Shown here: positions 52,711 to 64,000 of the stretch, in pieces | How the letters are laid out: every line of letters starts with the position of its first letter | Numbering within the stretch: the stretch's first letter is position 1 | Assembly: GCA_963931925.1 (NCBI GenBank) | Contig: OZ007582.1 | Span: 30,643,929 to 30,707,928 of the forward strand | Direction of reading: 5' to 3' | Length of the DNA stretch: 64,000 bases | Source: Onchidella celtica | Lineage: Eukaryota > Mollusca > Gastropoda > Systellommatophora > Onchidiidae | Position numbers and translations under genes: made by a program | The notes under the pieces: model-generated | Told to the model about the DNA's origin: nothing | Seen by the model: the letters and a program-made list of their open reading frames with translations, nothing else | Database searches by the model: none

Positions 52711-55204
52711 GTATATTCAATCTGGAAAACAGAACAAAACTTGGGAACACCACATACAATGTACAAAAAGGAAAAGTTCCCCGAGCATCCTTATTTAGGA
52801 AGCGAGATACAATTTATTGCTTCCTACCCGTTACTGATCAGGAGAATCCTTTCATTCGCTCTTTGGGGCTGGGTTGCACAGTGAACAGTTCAATTGCCCA
52901 CCTGTTACTAGTGTTGGTGGGATTTTTTTCACCCAGATTATTATTTTCATAACTTGGAAGCCTAATATCTCAGCTCCTAGGCACACCATATAGAGTGGTT
53001 CTACATCAAAGTTTGAAGCTCCAGCAATGCTACGTCAACTGTAGAAATTTTGTGCTTTCCTCATTAATTTGCACAGTTCAGGGTTTTCATGCTCCTAATT
53101 CCCTCTCATAGTAATATTGCCGGTGTGTGTGTGTGTGTGTGGGGGGGGGGGTGGCCATATTTGGTTGCAATAGCATACAGTACATGTATAATACGTGTAA
53201 TACAGTGTATTAAAAGTTTAGAACGAATTCAGACATAAACCAAATTAGTGATCTTGAAACTGAAATTGCAAAATGGTCTGGGTTAAAACGGGAAATATCC
53301 ATTATATTTATAATTAAGAAAACGGAGAATTGCATGAATCTCCAACACACTGGAGGACACAAAAATTAAATAAAAAATCACACCAACTAAACAGGTAGTG
53401 TTATGCAGTCATTTGATCTTTATTTTCAGACTTCACACATCGCTGAAGTGTTGCAAAGCAATACATTAATATTGCATGTGGCTGGCGCTCATTTAAGTGA
53501 ACACAATTCCTTCATCTTAAAGCAGGAGACGGCCACCTCACATTCGCTGTTTTAAGAAAATGAGGACCAAACTCGGTTTAATGACTTATAATTTAAGCAA
53601 AGATTTTTGTGTTAAAAATATCAACCAATCAAAAACAGGAGGACAACAGATTTTTTTCAGAAAGATTTAATTGTGTATTTGGAAAATGGCCAAAAATGTG
53701 GGATGGCCCACTCTTGCTCTACAGTGACCAGTTCATCCCTTGCATTGTCAGTCACAGGCAGTTGTATTTGATACATATTAATACATGTGATATTATATTG
53801 TACCATGTACATGAACGTATATCATTTTCAATTGAACATGAGCAAATTTTTAAATGCTCCCCAGTTTAACTAAACAATCACTCCCCTATGCAAACCTTTC
53901 TCTTCTGCTGACAGCCACACTTCCCATTCTTAAGTCTTAAGTAATTTCTGTATTCTGTGGAATTAAAACATGCCTCTCCAGACACAGGTGTTGTATATAC
54001 GCAAAGTACATATTACAATCTACACGTATGAAATAAAAATTTTTACAACTGTACCTATTTTCACATTTCAGTAAAGAAAATCAGCCATTGTCTATACTGG
54101 AACATTTTGCAAATTTGGCTTAAAAGCACCCCGCAAAAAAACATATAATGAATCATGGAAATCAAGTTGCAACAACCACTGAGGCTGGTGAAAATGTTGA
54201 CCCTCATCACATACACAGCATCAGACACTGTTCACATTCAAATTCTGTGAGTACATGCTGGCATAACAAACTGTACAATTCGGAAATTTCACAATATTTA
54301 GGTGGAAACAATAGAAGACGACCTCGTTGTGGATCACTGGAAATCTAAGGACGATTTGAGAAATAATAATCTATATAAAAAAACAGCAAGGAAAACAAAT
54401 TCACTGCTGCGAGGAAGAAATGCCCAGACCTGAGAAAATTACATGTGAAAGATAGCTCTTTTTGCTACTATGTCTATTCCTTTGACATGAAAGCGAAGTA
54501 TCGTCATTTTGTAATAAATGAAAATAGGCCTAAAAATATCGAATAATGCTTTCTCCTCAACAATGATGGCCTCCCTCCTGCCTTTGTTTTGTTTTGACTT
54601 TAAACTACCGGTGGCGTTTCAAAGTTTGAAGGCATGAGTTTCTGTGCCGTCTGTCTTATACACAGGCCATGCAGATGACCTGGTGTTACTGTGCCAGTTG
54701 TGAGTTGTTTTCTACCTTGATCTACACAATCTGTGTGCCGACTGAGTAACTAGATCTAGATCGAGATGATATTGGAACCTGTTCTTTGAACGGGTTCTTA
54801 AACTACATGTAGTTATAAAAAAAACAACAAAAAGAAAAGTATGATCTAATTGCAACTTCATTACTTCAATTTTTCTAGACATCAGTACAATGTGTCAGTG
54901 TTTATGTGCCTGAGGAGAGTGAGACTGTCACTGTCAGACCACTGGCATGCTCAACTGACAGTCTCAAAGGATGAAATCTTTTTCCTACAATGAAGGACAT
55001 CGTCGTACTGGTACCAGTACTATAAAATACCGTACCTGTACAAAACTTAACCCAATACATGTACACAGCTTAACCTACATGTACTTTCACATGTCCACAC
55101 CATTCCCGCCTAAACAAAGGGGTGGACATGTGTACTTTGCAGCACATTAGGCAGGATATCCCCACCTGCAGTTTTGATGGCACCTCATGACGCATTAAGC
55201 AGTA
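52711..55204. other. Non-coding stretch
   Basis: No exon that I can support. TG/G repeat at 53123-53152. A perfect 11-bp hairpin CACATGTCCAC (55088-55098 against 55122-55132). A minus-strand AATAAA (TTTATT at 53419-53424) could be a distal poly(A) signal if the UBXN4 3' UTR is long. Confidence 0.4.
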
Positions 55205-56419
55205 CAGTGAAACTCAGATACGGTGTTCGCGGGACCAATGCAAAACTCCCGTTCTAAGCAAGGTTCTATTAATAATTGTGGGCAAGGTCAATGGGGAACC
55301 GGATTGTCCGACAAGAAGTTTCAATGTTGTCCCTATGGGACGTTCAAATATAATCTTACACCTTTTTTGGGACTTTTTGACCCCCCCCTCCCCACCTTCT
55401 TACACTTTTCTTACATTTGCTTCCCACCCCCCCCCCCCCCCATCCCGTAATATTACAATAATACATGTAATAATTACTCTTTCTTACAAATGAGGGAAAA
55501 ATGAGACTCATGTCAAAGTCAATGACAATTTGCCTTAAATTAGTTATCATCAACAAAGGGGTTTTTCATCATATAAATATCAAAGGTATTTCTAAAAACG
55601 GGGACATCTGCTGTCTAATTTTTTATTCCTTTTTATATTCTCACCTCACAAAAGTATAATAGTACACTGATTCAAGACAAGACCCCCTCCCCCCCCCCCC
55701 TTTCTTACACTTTTCTTACAGGAGCCAAACACACACACACACCCCCCCCCCCCCCCCCCCGAAGCGTAAGATTATATTTGAACTCCCCCTACAGATTTTA
55801 ACCTCTTTATAAAACTCTTTGTCTTTTGCCTTCATTTCAAGACTAAAGCATTTTTCTCTTATTTGGTATCATTAAATCGCAGTGCAATTTCTCATTCTCA
55901 GAAAGTGAATGGTGATCAATGCATTCACTACAAGGTAGTACAGCAAGTGACCTCTGACCTGGGCAGGCTTAGACCTACACGCGAGGCACGCACAGAATGA
56001 CCATTCCCTTACTTTTGGGTTTACAGACACACACACACACCAACCTCATGTCATAGTCATAGACTGTTTACCTGATTGGCTATACATTCAAGGACAGGCC
56101 ACAGTATGGCCATCTGACCACCCTATCCCCCATCTCGCACAAAGGATTGGCAACTGGTCATAACACTGTCATCCATCCTTGGGTATTCCCTTTCTACCTA
56201 CCTAACGACAGACCTCTCAGCCACGCATTATTTTGCTCAATGTATTCCTTGATGTTGGAACGAAAAGTGCAGCTGTATCAGAGGTGTGCTTTATATCTGC
56301 CACCATTGTAAACAAGTTTTTTTACTTATGAGAAGTGTGTTTGAATTTGGTAATTTTAAATTATGCCCTTGTACCCGACGTCCCATTCAATCCAAGGCCA
56401 TTATACTTGAAGTCTACTA
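55205..56419. mobile_element. Tigger/pogo-like non-autonomous element, copy 1
   Basis: Starts CAGTGAAACTCAGATACGG after TA and ends ACTTGAAGTCTACTA before TA, the TA duplication of Tc1/mariner/pogo elements. The interior matches copy 2 over most of its length. It has C-runs at about 55428-55442, 55690-55700 and 55741-55760. No transposase. Confidence 0.7.
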
Positions 56420-57005
56420 TATTGGGTTAATTGGAGGCGGGTTCCTGCAAGCTCTCATTCGAGTTCATTTGATTTCGTGGTTCTTGATTTACTGAAGGGG
56501 AAAATAAATTGTCAGAAGTTTTGAATGTTCAGCTGGTTTGATCCAAATAAAGAAAACTTGGTCTAAATAAAAAATTTACAATTATACACAACATTCACAA
56601 ACACGATACACAACTCTCAATGTTCTGCTCAAACAAAAGAACATTAATTTAAATGTACAATGTAAATTTTGTATGACTTTTGATCCCCAAGACATAACAC
56701 AAGAGACAACTGGGCAAGAAAAATTCACGTTTAACACGACTCTTGAGCTGAACGGCACACAAAACAAACAACGGAAAAAAAAAAACAGGCAAAAAAATCT
56801 ATATGTTCACATCATGTGCTGACACCATTTTTGATCAGCCCTCACTCATACGCACATAATTAAAAATTTAATTATACAATGTACATGTATATGATGACTC
56901 TTGATGATTGATCCACAGGACATATTTTGCATTCTTTTTTTTGGAACAAACCAAAAATTTCCAGCATGGGTGCTGTCCAGAAGGATAGAAGCAAAAATTT
57001 TTAAG

Positions 57006-57011
57006 TTTATT
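57006..57011 (-). promoter_or_regulatory. Candidate UBXN4 poly(A) signal
   Basis: AATAAA on the minus strand, 44 bases after the UBXN4 stop. It would give a very short 3' UTR; a more distal signal is possible. Confidence 0.4.
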
Positions 57012-57054
57012 AAAAAAAAAAAAAGAAGAAAAAACATTTATAAATGTGGGTTGG

Positions 57055-57181
57055 CTACATCTGTTGAGTCGAGTTGCCGTTCCAGGTATTTCTGTCATCA
57101 TCGTCTTCATCATCCTGCGAATTGCGGAATCTGCGTACAGAACCTTCTTGTCTGGAACTGGATGCTGGTCTTTTGTACGCT
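57055..57181 (-). CDS. UBXN4: UBXN4 last coding exon
   Basis: Acceptor ATCCTCAG at 57182. It completes a Gly codon, then encodes AYKRPASSSRQEGSVRRF, an acidic QDDEDDDD run and the conserved NTWNGNSTQQM end; TAG at 57057-57055. Confidence 0.93.
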
Positions 57182-60100
57182 CTGAGGATACATGGTTAAA
57201 ACGTAAACTTTAACGACTAGCTCTGAGCAGAGAACACCTGCGATATCCTAAATTGTAAAAAAAAAAGAGCAGTCTCTCGAATTTTGAAACTATTTATATT
57301 AAAATTTAAAAAGACACTGATTACTCTGGGAACTAATAAAAAAAAAAAAAGAGAACAACTTGTAATCTAAACTGTATTTACAAACATTGGATCATACAAC
57401 TGGCACATAAAAATGCAAATTCCAAACGCTTTCAAAGCCAGCGAAACAAAAATAGGATAGAAATTCTCCACAAAAATCAGCTGCATGGAAAGATGAAAAT
57501 GTGACAAGATCCCATCAAATCAGGCATTTGTAGAATGTTGGTGTTACCGAGGTACTGGTATCAAAAGAAGGGTACAATGGAACTTGCATACAATGGCGTT
57601 CAAGGGATCAGTGCAAAACTCCCGTTCTAAGCAAGGTCCCATTATAGGCAAGGTTAAAGGGAAACCACTCATGTAATACATAAGGCTTGTCCGGGAAGAA
57701 ATTTCATTAATTTACAGATTTGAGCCTCCTTTTTTTTAACACCTCTGTCCACCTCTTCAATCTATTTTGCCTTTATTTCAAGAGAAAAGCATTTCCTCTA
57801 CTTTGTTGCCATCAAATACAGGCTAGCGCACTTTCTGCGGTGCTATTTCTCTTTCTCAAAAAGTGAATGATGATGCGTTTGCTTAAAAGGTAGCACAGCA
57901 AGTGACCACTGTCTTGGCCAGGCATAGATCTACACATGAGGCGTGCAGAATGACCACTCCCTTACTTTTAGGTCCACACCATAGATGTATAATATTAATA
58001 GTAACTGTCTACACACAATATACCAGCCCTGTTTTGCCTGATTGGCTGTACATTCACACAAAGGACTGGGACTGACCACATGTGACTTGTCTTGCGTCAT
58101 TGTCCATCTATGCAATGCGTTGCCATCCCACCACCCAGACTCCAGACTTATGACTCACTGGTCATAACACTTTCTTCACCCTCCCCCTCGTGTATTCCCT
58201 CTCGACCCATCCCTCAATAGATCTAAAATCTCTCAACTGCGCAACATTTTGCTCGATGTATTCCGTGGCGTCGCAACAAAAAATGCCATTGTATCAGAGT
58301 TGTGCTTAATTTGCCACTGTTGTAAACAATTTTTTTTACTTATGAGAAGAGTGTATGAAATGGGGGTTTTAAATTATGCCTTTGCACCCAAGGTCCCATT
58401 CAATCCAAGGCCAATATACTTGAGGTCTACTGCATAAAAATGCCCTTATAGTGATACAAAATTTATTGACATCCAACATTCCAAGTCATGACATTTAGTG
58501 AGAAAATAGTAAATCCCATTTTCTCTGCTACACCATTATAAATTGCTTGAATAACAACAAATGAGATTGAAAAACAAAAAAAAACAAATCAGTATCTTTA
58601 TGAAGGCCAAGATCTGCTGCCAGTGCCAATTTGACAACACTGAAGTACCAGTACATGATATGTAAACAAGGGAGGCGAGCAAGCAAATAAAAATACATGT
58701 ATAATAAGTCCATGTACAGCGGAGTCCACGTATATCAAAACTTTGATAATCTGAATTTCTTTTAAAATGAAGTGATTTCAAAGTCTGGCCTTTTTCTTCT
58801 TCTTTACCTCTATTAATCTTTTTCCCATTATTCGATTTCGAGATGACATGTTTCCAATAATTGGAAGTCATCAAGCTGCTCAACCCAACACAACTTTGAA
58901 TTTCCTGGCCACTGAAAACCTTAGCACTCACAAAGGCCCGATCCAAGCACTTTTAGCGCCAGTGATCCAGAGAAAAGGAACGTTTAGGTTAAATGCAGCG
59001 AATAGTAGGGCACTGTGACACTGCATAACAACCATTCCAAGCCATAGATAGCAAGGTCAGCCACCAGGTGGGATGAGGCAGTAGGTCTACAGTCTTGCAT
59101 TTGGACATTATGCACCGAGGGAATGACTTTACCACAGGTTCACTAGTACTGTATGTATTACCTTGGAACACAACAAGTGCGCACCATTTATTTTTTGAAA
59201 CTTTTCTATTGAAACCTTTGTAGTAAAACATTGCAAATCTCCTTTTAATCAAGTTCCACTATATTTTACCCTTCCGGTGCTTTCTCGCATTTTTCTCAAT
59301 GATACAAGCTCTGCCGACGACTGACTTTCCAGGCTGGACCACAGAGCTATACAATAGACAAGAGAGGACACTCTGCTGCATCGCACGTCTCCCTTCCACT
59401 AAAAGTTGGCAGCAATTCGCATGGCCACCTAACACTGCCCCACTGCAGATAAAAGGAGGGCAAGCAACTATTAATTACAGCCTGCACTAATAGTAAACAA
59501 CAAGTGCGAACCATTTTTCAAACTTTTCTATCGAAACCTTGCCTGCGGCTCGCCTTGAAGCACCATAGAGTGCACAGTGACTTGACCTACTTTCTGCTCT
59601 ACAGAGGTCAGTGGGCTGGAGTCAAAAATATTAAAACATGGAAACCTACCCTCCTCTGTTTCTTTCCCCACCAGAAGCTGTGGACCCTGATGCTTGCTGT
59701 TGCCGGGAGGGGCGCCCACCCCCAGAGGATGATGCACGGGAAAGACCAAGAAGGGAGGCAATCAAATTCCACACAAACCAAAAGGGAGCGAACACGAGTT
59801 GAGTGATACCTGAGATGCTGAAGATGCCACTGGAGCTTCTCACAGTCGAGGTTGATACTCTACCCTGTACGAAACACAAATCATCAGCAGCCCATGCTTC
59901 ATACATTACATTCACTTCATGTACAATTTAGGTTAGCTCAGTTGTACATGTACATGAAGTTTATAACCAGGAGCAAAATTCCTTGAAGGGAGGGTGATTC
60001 TGAGATATCAAACAGATACCTTTATCTGAGACCTTCCACTACTGTAACTTCACTTGATGAACGTCAAGAAGAAACAATGTCTAAAGAAGTGTTTCTCAAC

Positions 60101-63100
60101 CTTTTTGATCCCACACCCCACTTCAATTTTGATTTTAAAAAAACGTGCCTGATCATGTAGAGTTAGCCAACAATATACAAGCATATAAGATTTTGAAAAT
60201 ATATATATTCAATATTACACATTCAACAGGAGTTTTAATGAAAACTTTATTTCAAGTTTTATTCACTTCCTACTTCAATGGGAGCCTTGCCCTTGCTTGA
60301 TTGATTCAAGGGACCAGTTTCCGCAGTTTCAGCCTTGAATTACCACGTTGTGAGATATCCGGTCGAGTTAAATTAAAATACACCATGAAATTAAGATTTC
60401 TATGAAAAATCCCCACACCCCATATTCCAAGTCCACATCCCAAAGTACACATTAGACAAATCAGATGTATCAACTTTATACATGTACATGTATTTTTTGT
60501 TACTGTTAACTGTAGTTACTGCTTCAATGGACATTAATAATTTAGGTTGTTACTGTTGTTACTGACTCAATGGACATTAATAATTTAGGTAATATACTAG
60601 TGCTGCAATTGAGACCTACTAGCTATCATCATGACTACCGGTAATGTTTTGGAGATATGGAAAAAAATCTTGTTTCTGAATGACATGTACATGCCTACAC
60701 ATGTACAGTCCAATCCACTTATCTCGGCATGGCTTTAGACGACATTTTGGGTAACTCGACACGATTTTTAAGTTCCAACCTGTTCCTTCTTTAATGCTAC
60801 TAAGTATGTCCCCAAAATTCAATATGTTATTCCATTTTTTCCCCTTATATTGACACATTTCTCCCCGACAAGAGCACAGCAAGTGTACTAGATTTACTGC
60901 TGTGCTGCTGAAAACACCCACGTAACCCCCCCACATATCAGACCACTTTATTTCTTTTTGCAACGCTGGCAGGGAGGGGTGGGAGAGGGGGTCGGTGGAC
61001 AGAGGGGGAAGACCCTTGGCTTCGATAATGTCAGTGTGGAGTGCGATGCATAAGCACACGGCAGTAAAGGTACAGAGTACTACAGACTGTGTGTACTAAT
61101 ATGTTGTTTTTTTTCACAAAACATTGGTGAGCTGTTAATACTAGGCCCTGACCTAGATCTCTTGGTTGACTGCTGTACTGTATGTTTATCAGTATCATCA
61201 CTTCTTCTGAAGAAACAATCAGGTCGCAGTTAAAAGGAAAAATGTAAAACACAGCGCATTTGATGTATACCTTCTCAACATCTTGCCGATATCGGCAAAC
61301 GTTTCCAAACAACTGCTCCACACAACAATGATATTGAATTTGAAGGAACAGGTGACGGCATGCCAATGATTAGAAGAGACAAGGGACATAACTGCAATTT
61401 TTATTGGATATTTTTACCATAACGATGATATTTATTTTGATCTCCCCTGCTTATTTTTTGGTTCTCTTCCGCCACTAATCCGTTATTTTGACTTTCTCTT
61501 TACTGAACGCAATTTAGACAGTCCCACTGATGTCAAGATATTAGGATTGCACTGTGTATACACACTATCTCGCTCAAGAGTCCCCACTTTACCAGTGATG
61601 AAGGATAAGAAAAATAGCTTTATGATTGTGCTTCTTTTAAAACTGACCTTCAAGGGCCATATTTAACATACGCATTACATGTACAAAAAATGTTGCTTGG
61701 CTTGGTAGACTGCTACAAATAATTATAATTAAAACAGATCACAATCAGAATTTACCTAACACAGCTACCAATCTTGTCCCTTTAATGAGGACAAGTGACC
61801 ACTATTTCGATTAACCTATATAGTTTACTGCTTTAAAAGCAATTAACACAGGAACCAAATTTCTAAAATATAGGAATTGAATACAGACTGTGTTTTTACT
61901 CATCTTAAACTGACATTCTCTGATCTGCACATTACATTTTTTTATTACTTCTATAAATATGTCAACAACTTACAGGAATGACCAATATGGCAGCAGAGGG
62001 GGCGAGTTGTAACTCTTGCAGTGTTAAGTTGTGGTCTTCTAGGGTGAATGTTCGTCGTGGGAAAGTCATTGACAAACTGACTTCTGAACCCACATGCTGT
62101 TGGATCAGGCAAAAACAACAAATATACAATGTGTGTAGCCGCCCGACAATATGAGGCACATTTCGGCACTATCTGACTCAAGAAAATTGTTAAAAGGCAT
62201 CATAGGATCAATTTTATTGATTTTTGCATTTTCAGTATTTTTGAAAATTTTAACCTCTTTACTATTCCTTTTCCAAATGATAATCCTGTTTGAGATGGGT
62301 AAATGCCTCAAAACTGACTTTGAATTGAGTCACCATCTATAATTTTGACTAAAAGCTGAAACTAAAAGCTTTTTTCTCAAAACTGTGGTTGTGTCACTCT
62401 GCTAATTAAATTTCAGCAACATTTTTTTCACCAAATGAGAAGGACTTTGAATGAACCTATATGGTGGTACTAATATCTCCATACCAGCAAAATGCATGAC
62501 CTTGCCCTAAATGCCCATGTTGGTTCATTAGTTTGTGCCAATCTGGATGAAACCATTTGTTTAGGGCTTGGGGGGCATGGCTAGTTATTATGTTTCGTTT
62601 TCACAAAAATTGCAGCCGTCAAGTTTGGTATCATAAGTCAAATCATTGGTTAGAGACAAAGGTTTCACTGGTTAATTCATAATCAAACATGGTAAAGCAT
62701 AGCAGCGAATATGTACATACTGATCAAATACAAACCAAACCATGTGAGGGTCAGTGCGACCCAGTTAAGATTCCCTGTGAGTAAGATAACTTACTGATCA
62801 GCGGGCTTTACGTGTAGCGCCTGGCTTGGATGTTAATATTTGAAGTGTCTCCTTCTGAAATGTTGCGACAAAATTCCCCTTACAGGTGAGTTATTAACAC
62901 CAGCTGCAAAATAGTGTTTTTTCCGCTGCATATGGTTTCACATTTTGGGGCCACTGAAAGTGTATGCCTTTGTGTATTTGCATGAAATACATTGCACATG
63001 TATATTTGTAGCCGCCGGACAAAATGAGGCAATTCAGAGCTTGTTTCTGATTGGCACTTTGGACAGGACAGTTTCGAAGTGAAGCTGTATAGAGAAAGTA

Positions 63101-63338
63101 CCGAGTCATATTTACTGTTCAGCTATAACCTTTTCCCAACATGGCTTTATTTGGAAATTATCTTGGCTGAAGCATTTCCCAAAAAAAAAAAAAAAAATTA
63201 ATTAAAAAAAACAAACAAAACAAACATTGACGCACCTGTGTGATAAACTGATGGACAGAAGCGAAGGTGTCTGTGGCTGGGAACTGGTGGGTGACTGATG
63301 AACCATCTGCCATTCGGAACTGGATTCTGGCAATATCG
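57055..63338 (-). CDS. UBXN4: UBXN4 (erasin), C-terminal four exons; gene continues past the window
   Basis: ER-membrane UBX protein that recruits the p97/VCP ATPase for ER-associated degradation. Exons in transcript order: 63236-63338, 61974-62096, 59650-59864 and 57055-57181. All junctions are GT-AG and keep one frame. Together they encode a UBX domain (ARIQFRMADGSS onward, with the p97-contacting FPR in SMTFPRRTF), a hydrophobic membrane segment (LVFAPFWFVWNLIASLLG), a Ser/Gly-rich linker and the tail RNTWNGNSTQQM, which matches the C-terminus of vertebrate UBXN4 almost exactly. The N-terminal UAS/thioredoxin-like part and coiled coil lie beyond 64000. Convergent with HSC70. Confidence 0.93.
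57575..58432. mobile_element. Tigger/pogo-like element, copy 2 (UBXN4 last intron)
   Basis: Starts CAATGGAACTTGCATACAATGG after TA and ends ACTTGAGGTCTACTG. Closely related to 55205-56419 but shorter and without its C-runs. Confidence 0.7.
58717..59261. mobile_element. Possible third pogo-like element
   Basis: Starts CAGCGGAGTCCACGTATATC after TA and ends TCAAGTTCCACTA before TA. The ends resemble pogo/Tigger termini but the interior was not matched to the other two copies. Confidence 0.45.
59650..59864 (-). CDS. UBXN4: UBXN4 exon with membrane segment
   Basis: Acceptor CGTACAG at 59865; donor GTAGGT at 59649. Encodes GRVSTSTVRSSSGIFSISG, the hydrophobic hairpin-like stretch that anchors the protein in the ER membrane, and a polar linker. 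215 bases, leaving phase 2. Confidence 0.92.
59865..61973. other. UBXN4 intron
   Basis: Non-coding. At about 60088 a hAT-like end (GTGTTTCTCAACCTTTTTGA) is present without a clear partner. About 60516-60590 holds two tandem copies of a unit ending CAATGGACATTAATAATTTA. 60704 onward (TACAGTCCAATCCACTTATC) looks like another pogo-type left end. Confidence 0.5.
61974..62096 (-). CDS. UBXN4: UBXN4 exon, second half of UBX domain
   Basis: Acceptor CCAACAG at 62097 is preferred over a nearby GTTCAG because only it keeps the frame open. Encodes HVGSEVSLSMTFPRRTF through PSAAILVIP, including the FPR loop. Donor GTAAGT at 61973. Confidence 0.93.
62097..63235. other. UBXN4 intron
   Basis: Non-coding. 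Two short related segments (GTAGCCGCCCGACAATATGA near 62136 and GTAGCCGCCGGACAAAATGA near 63009) point to a dispersed repeat. Confidence 0.5.
63236..63338 (-). CDS. UBXN4: UBXN4 exon, first half of UBX domain
   Basis: Acceptor CTGTCTAG at 63339, donor GTGCGT at 63235. Encodes DIARIQFRMADGSSVTHQF through HQFITQ, the start of the ubiquitin-like UBX fold. Confidence 0.92.
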
Positions 63339-64000
63339 CTAGACAGGAAAAAGAAAAACAAAGGTGCAACTGACAGCCTTACTTTGTGACAGAAAATAAT
63401 GAAAATTATGCTAAGGAAATGACCAATACAAATGTATTACCTGTAACTTCCGTGCATTTCCAAGACCCTCTATAACAGCAAATCTTTTGGTGATTGCAAA
63501 TTTAACTGTACCCTTTTACTCATGAATTTCAATTAGTCTCAGCTATGACAGTATCACCATCAAAGTATAGACAATTTGTACAATAATGGTAGTTTTTTCT
63601 TTTATATTTTCACACAGTTAATAACATTTAAAAAAAAAAAATGAAAATCAACTCTCTTCCACCATTCTTTTTCTTTGCTAGACAAACTTAAATTTACATA
63701 TTTATTTCACCTCTCTACATGAGACTGTCTGTCTCCAAATCAATGTATTCAAAGAAAAACAAATGGATACTTCAAACCAATGAAAAGGAAGGATGATAGC
63801 AAATGCAGCTGGAATGGTAAAGAAAACGCAGACTAAATGTCAAAAGATTATGCAGGAAAGAAAAAAGATACACTGTATATCGTCACTGCTCTACAATAAT
63901 GGCATGTCAGACTTTGCCAAAAGGCAACTGATGGTTCACTGCATTCCTGAGCACAGGGACTATCAGATAATATTACAGAAAAAGAAATGCACCAATAGGA
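63339..64000. other. UBXN4 upstream intron (to window edge)
   Basis: No further exon recognised; AT-rich with an A-run near 63630. Confidence 0.45.

Overview
This is eukaryotic (animal) DNA, most likely from a mollusc or close lophotrochozoan. The evidence is an intron-rich HSC70 gene and a UBXN4 gene with canonical GT-AG splice sites, intronless Toll-like receptor genes, and dense invertebrate-type repeats: RTE and CR1/L2-like LINEs, a tRNA-derived SINE, and hAT, piggyBac, Harbinger, Tigger-like and Helitron elements. Species cannot be read from the window.

Layout. 0.2-3.4 kb holds a nearly complete RTE-type LINE (minus strand) with a 12-13 bp target duplication. 4.0-23.6 kb is a Toll-like receptor (TLR) cluster on the plus strand: a truncated TLR pseudogene (4.05-4.50 kb), an intact single-exon TLR (7.03-10.05 kb) and a second intact single-exon TLR (20.59-23.62 kb). 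They are separated by repeats, including a second, 5'-truncated RTE copy, several hAT-type elements, a 3.1 kb foldback element with arms over 1 kb, and a 32-bp minisatellite. 23.6-35.4 kb is gene-poor and repeat-rich (Helitron end, two LINE tails, a piggyBac-type MITE, a probable solo LTR, a SINE, hAT MITEs).

35.4-46.6 kb is a complete constitutive HSP70 gene (HSC70/HSPA8 type, plus strand). It has a heat-shock element upstream, a non-coding first exon and nine coding exons that join in frame to 650 residues ending in EEVD. Two of its introns carry copies of the box C/D snoRNA U14 (SNORD14), the host-gene arrangement known from vertebrate HSC70. Its other introns are loaded with DNA transposons; one shows a nested TTAA insertion whose empty site survives in a neighbouring intron.

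47.6-52.7 kb holds a Harbinger element with a transposase first exon and TAA target duplications, and a decayed piggyBac transposase split by a 1.17 kb transposon with ~130 bp terminal inverted repeats. 57.0-64 kb holds the last four visible coding exons of UBXN4 (minus strand; the gene continues past the window edge), convergent with HSC70, with Tigger-like MITEs in and beside it.

The two host functions present are innate immune sensing (TLR pair) and proteostasis (HSC70 chaperone; UBXN4 in p97-dependent ER-associated degradation). I see no bacterial-type operon, CRISPR array or new multi-gene system. The most interesting signals are the TLR pair with a near-identical signalling half but diverged ectodomains, the U14 copies in HSC70 introns, and the datable nesting of transposons.
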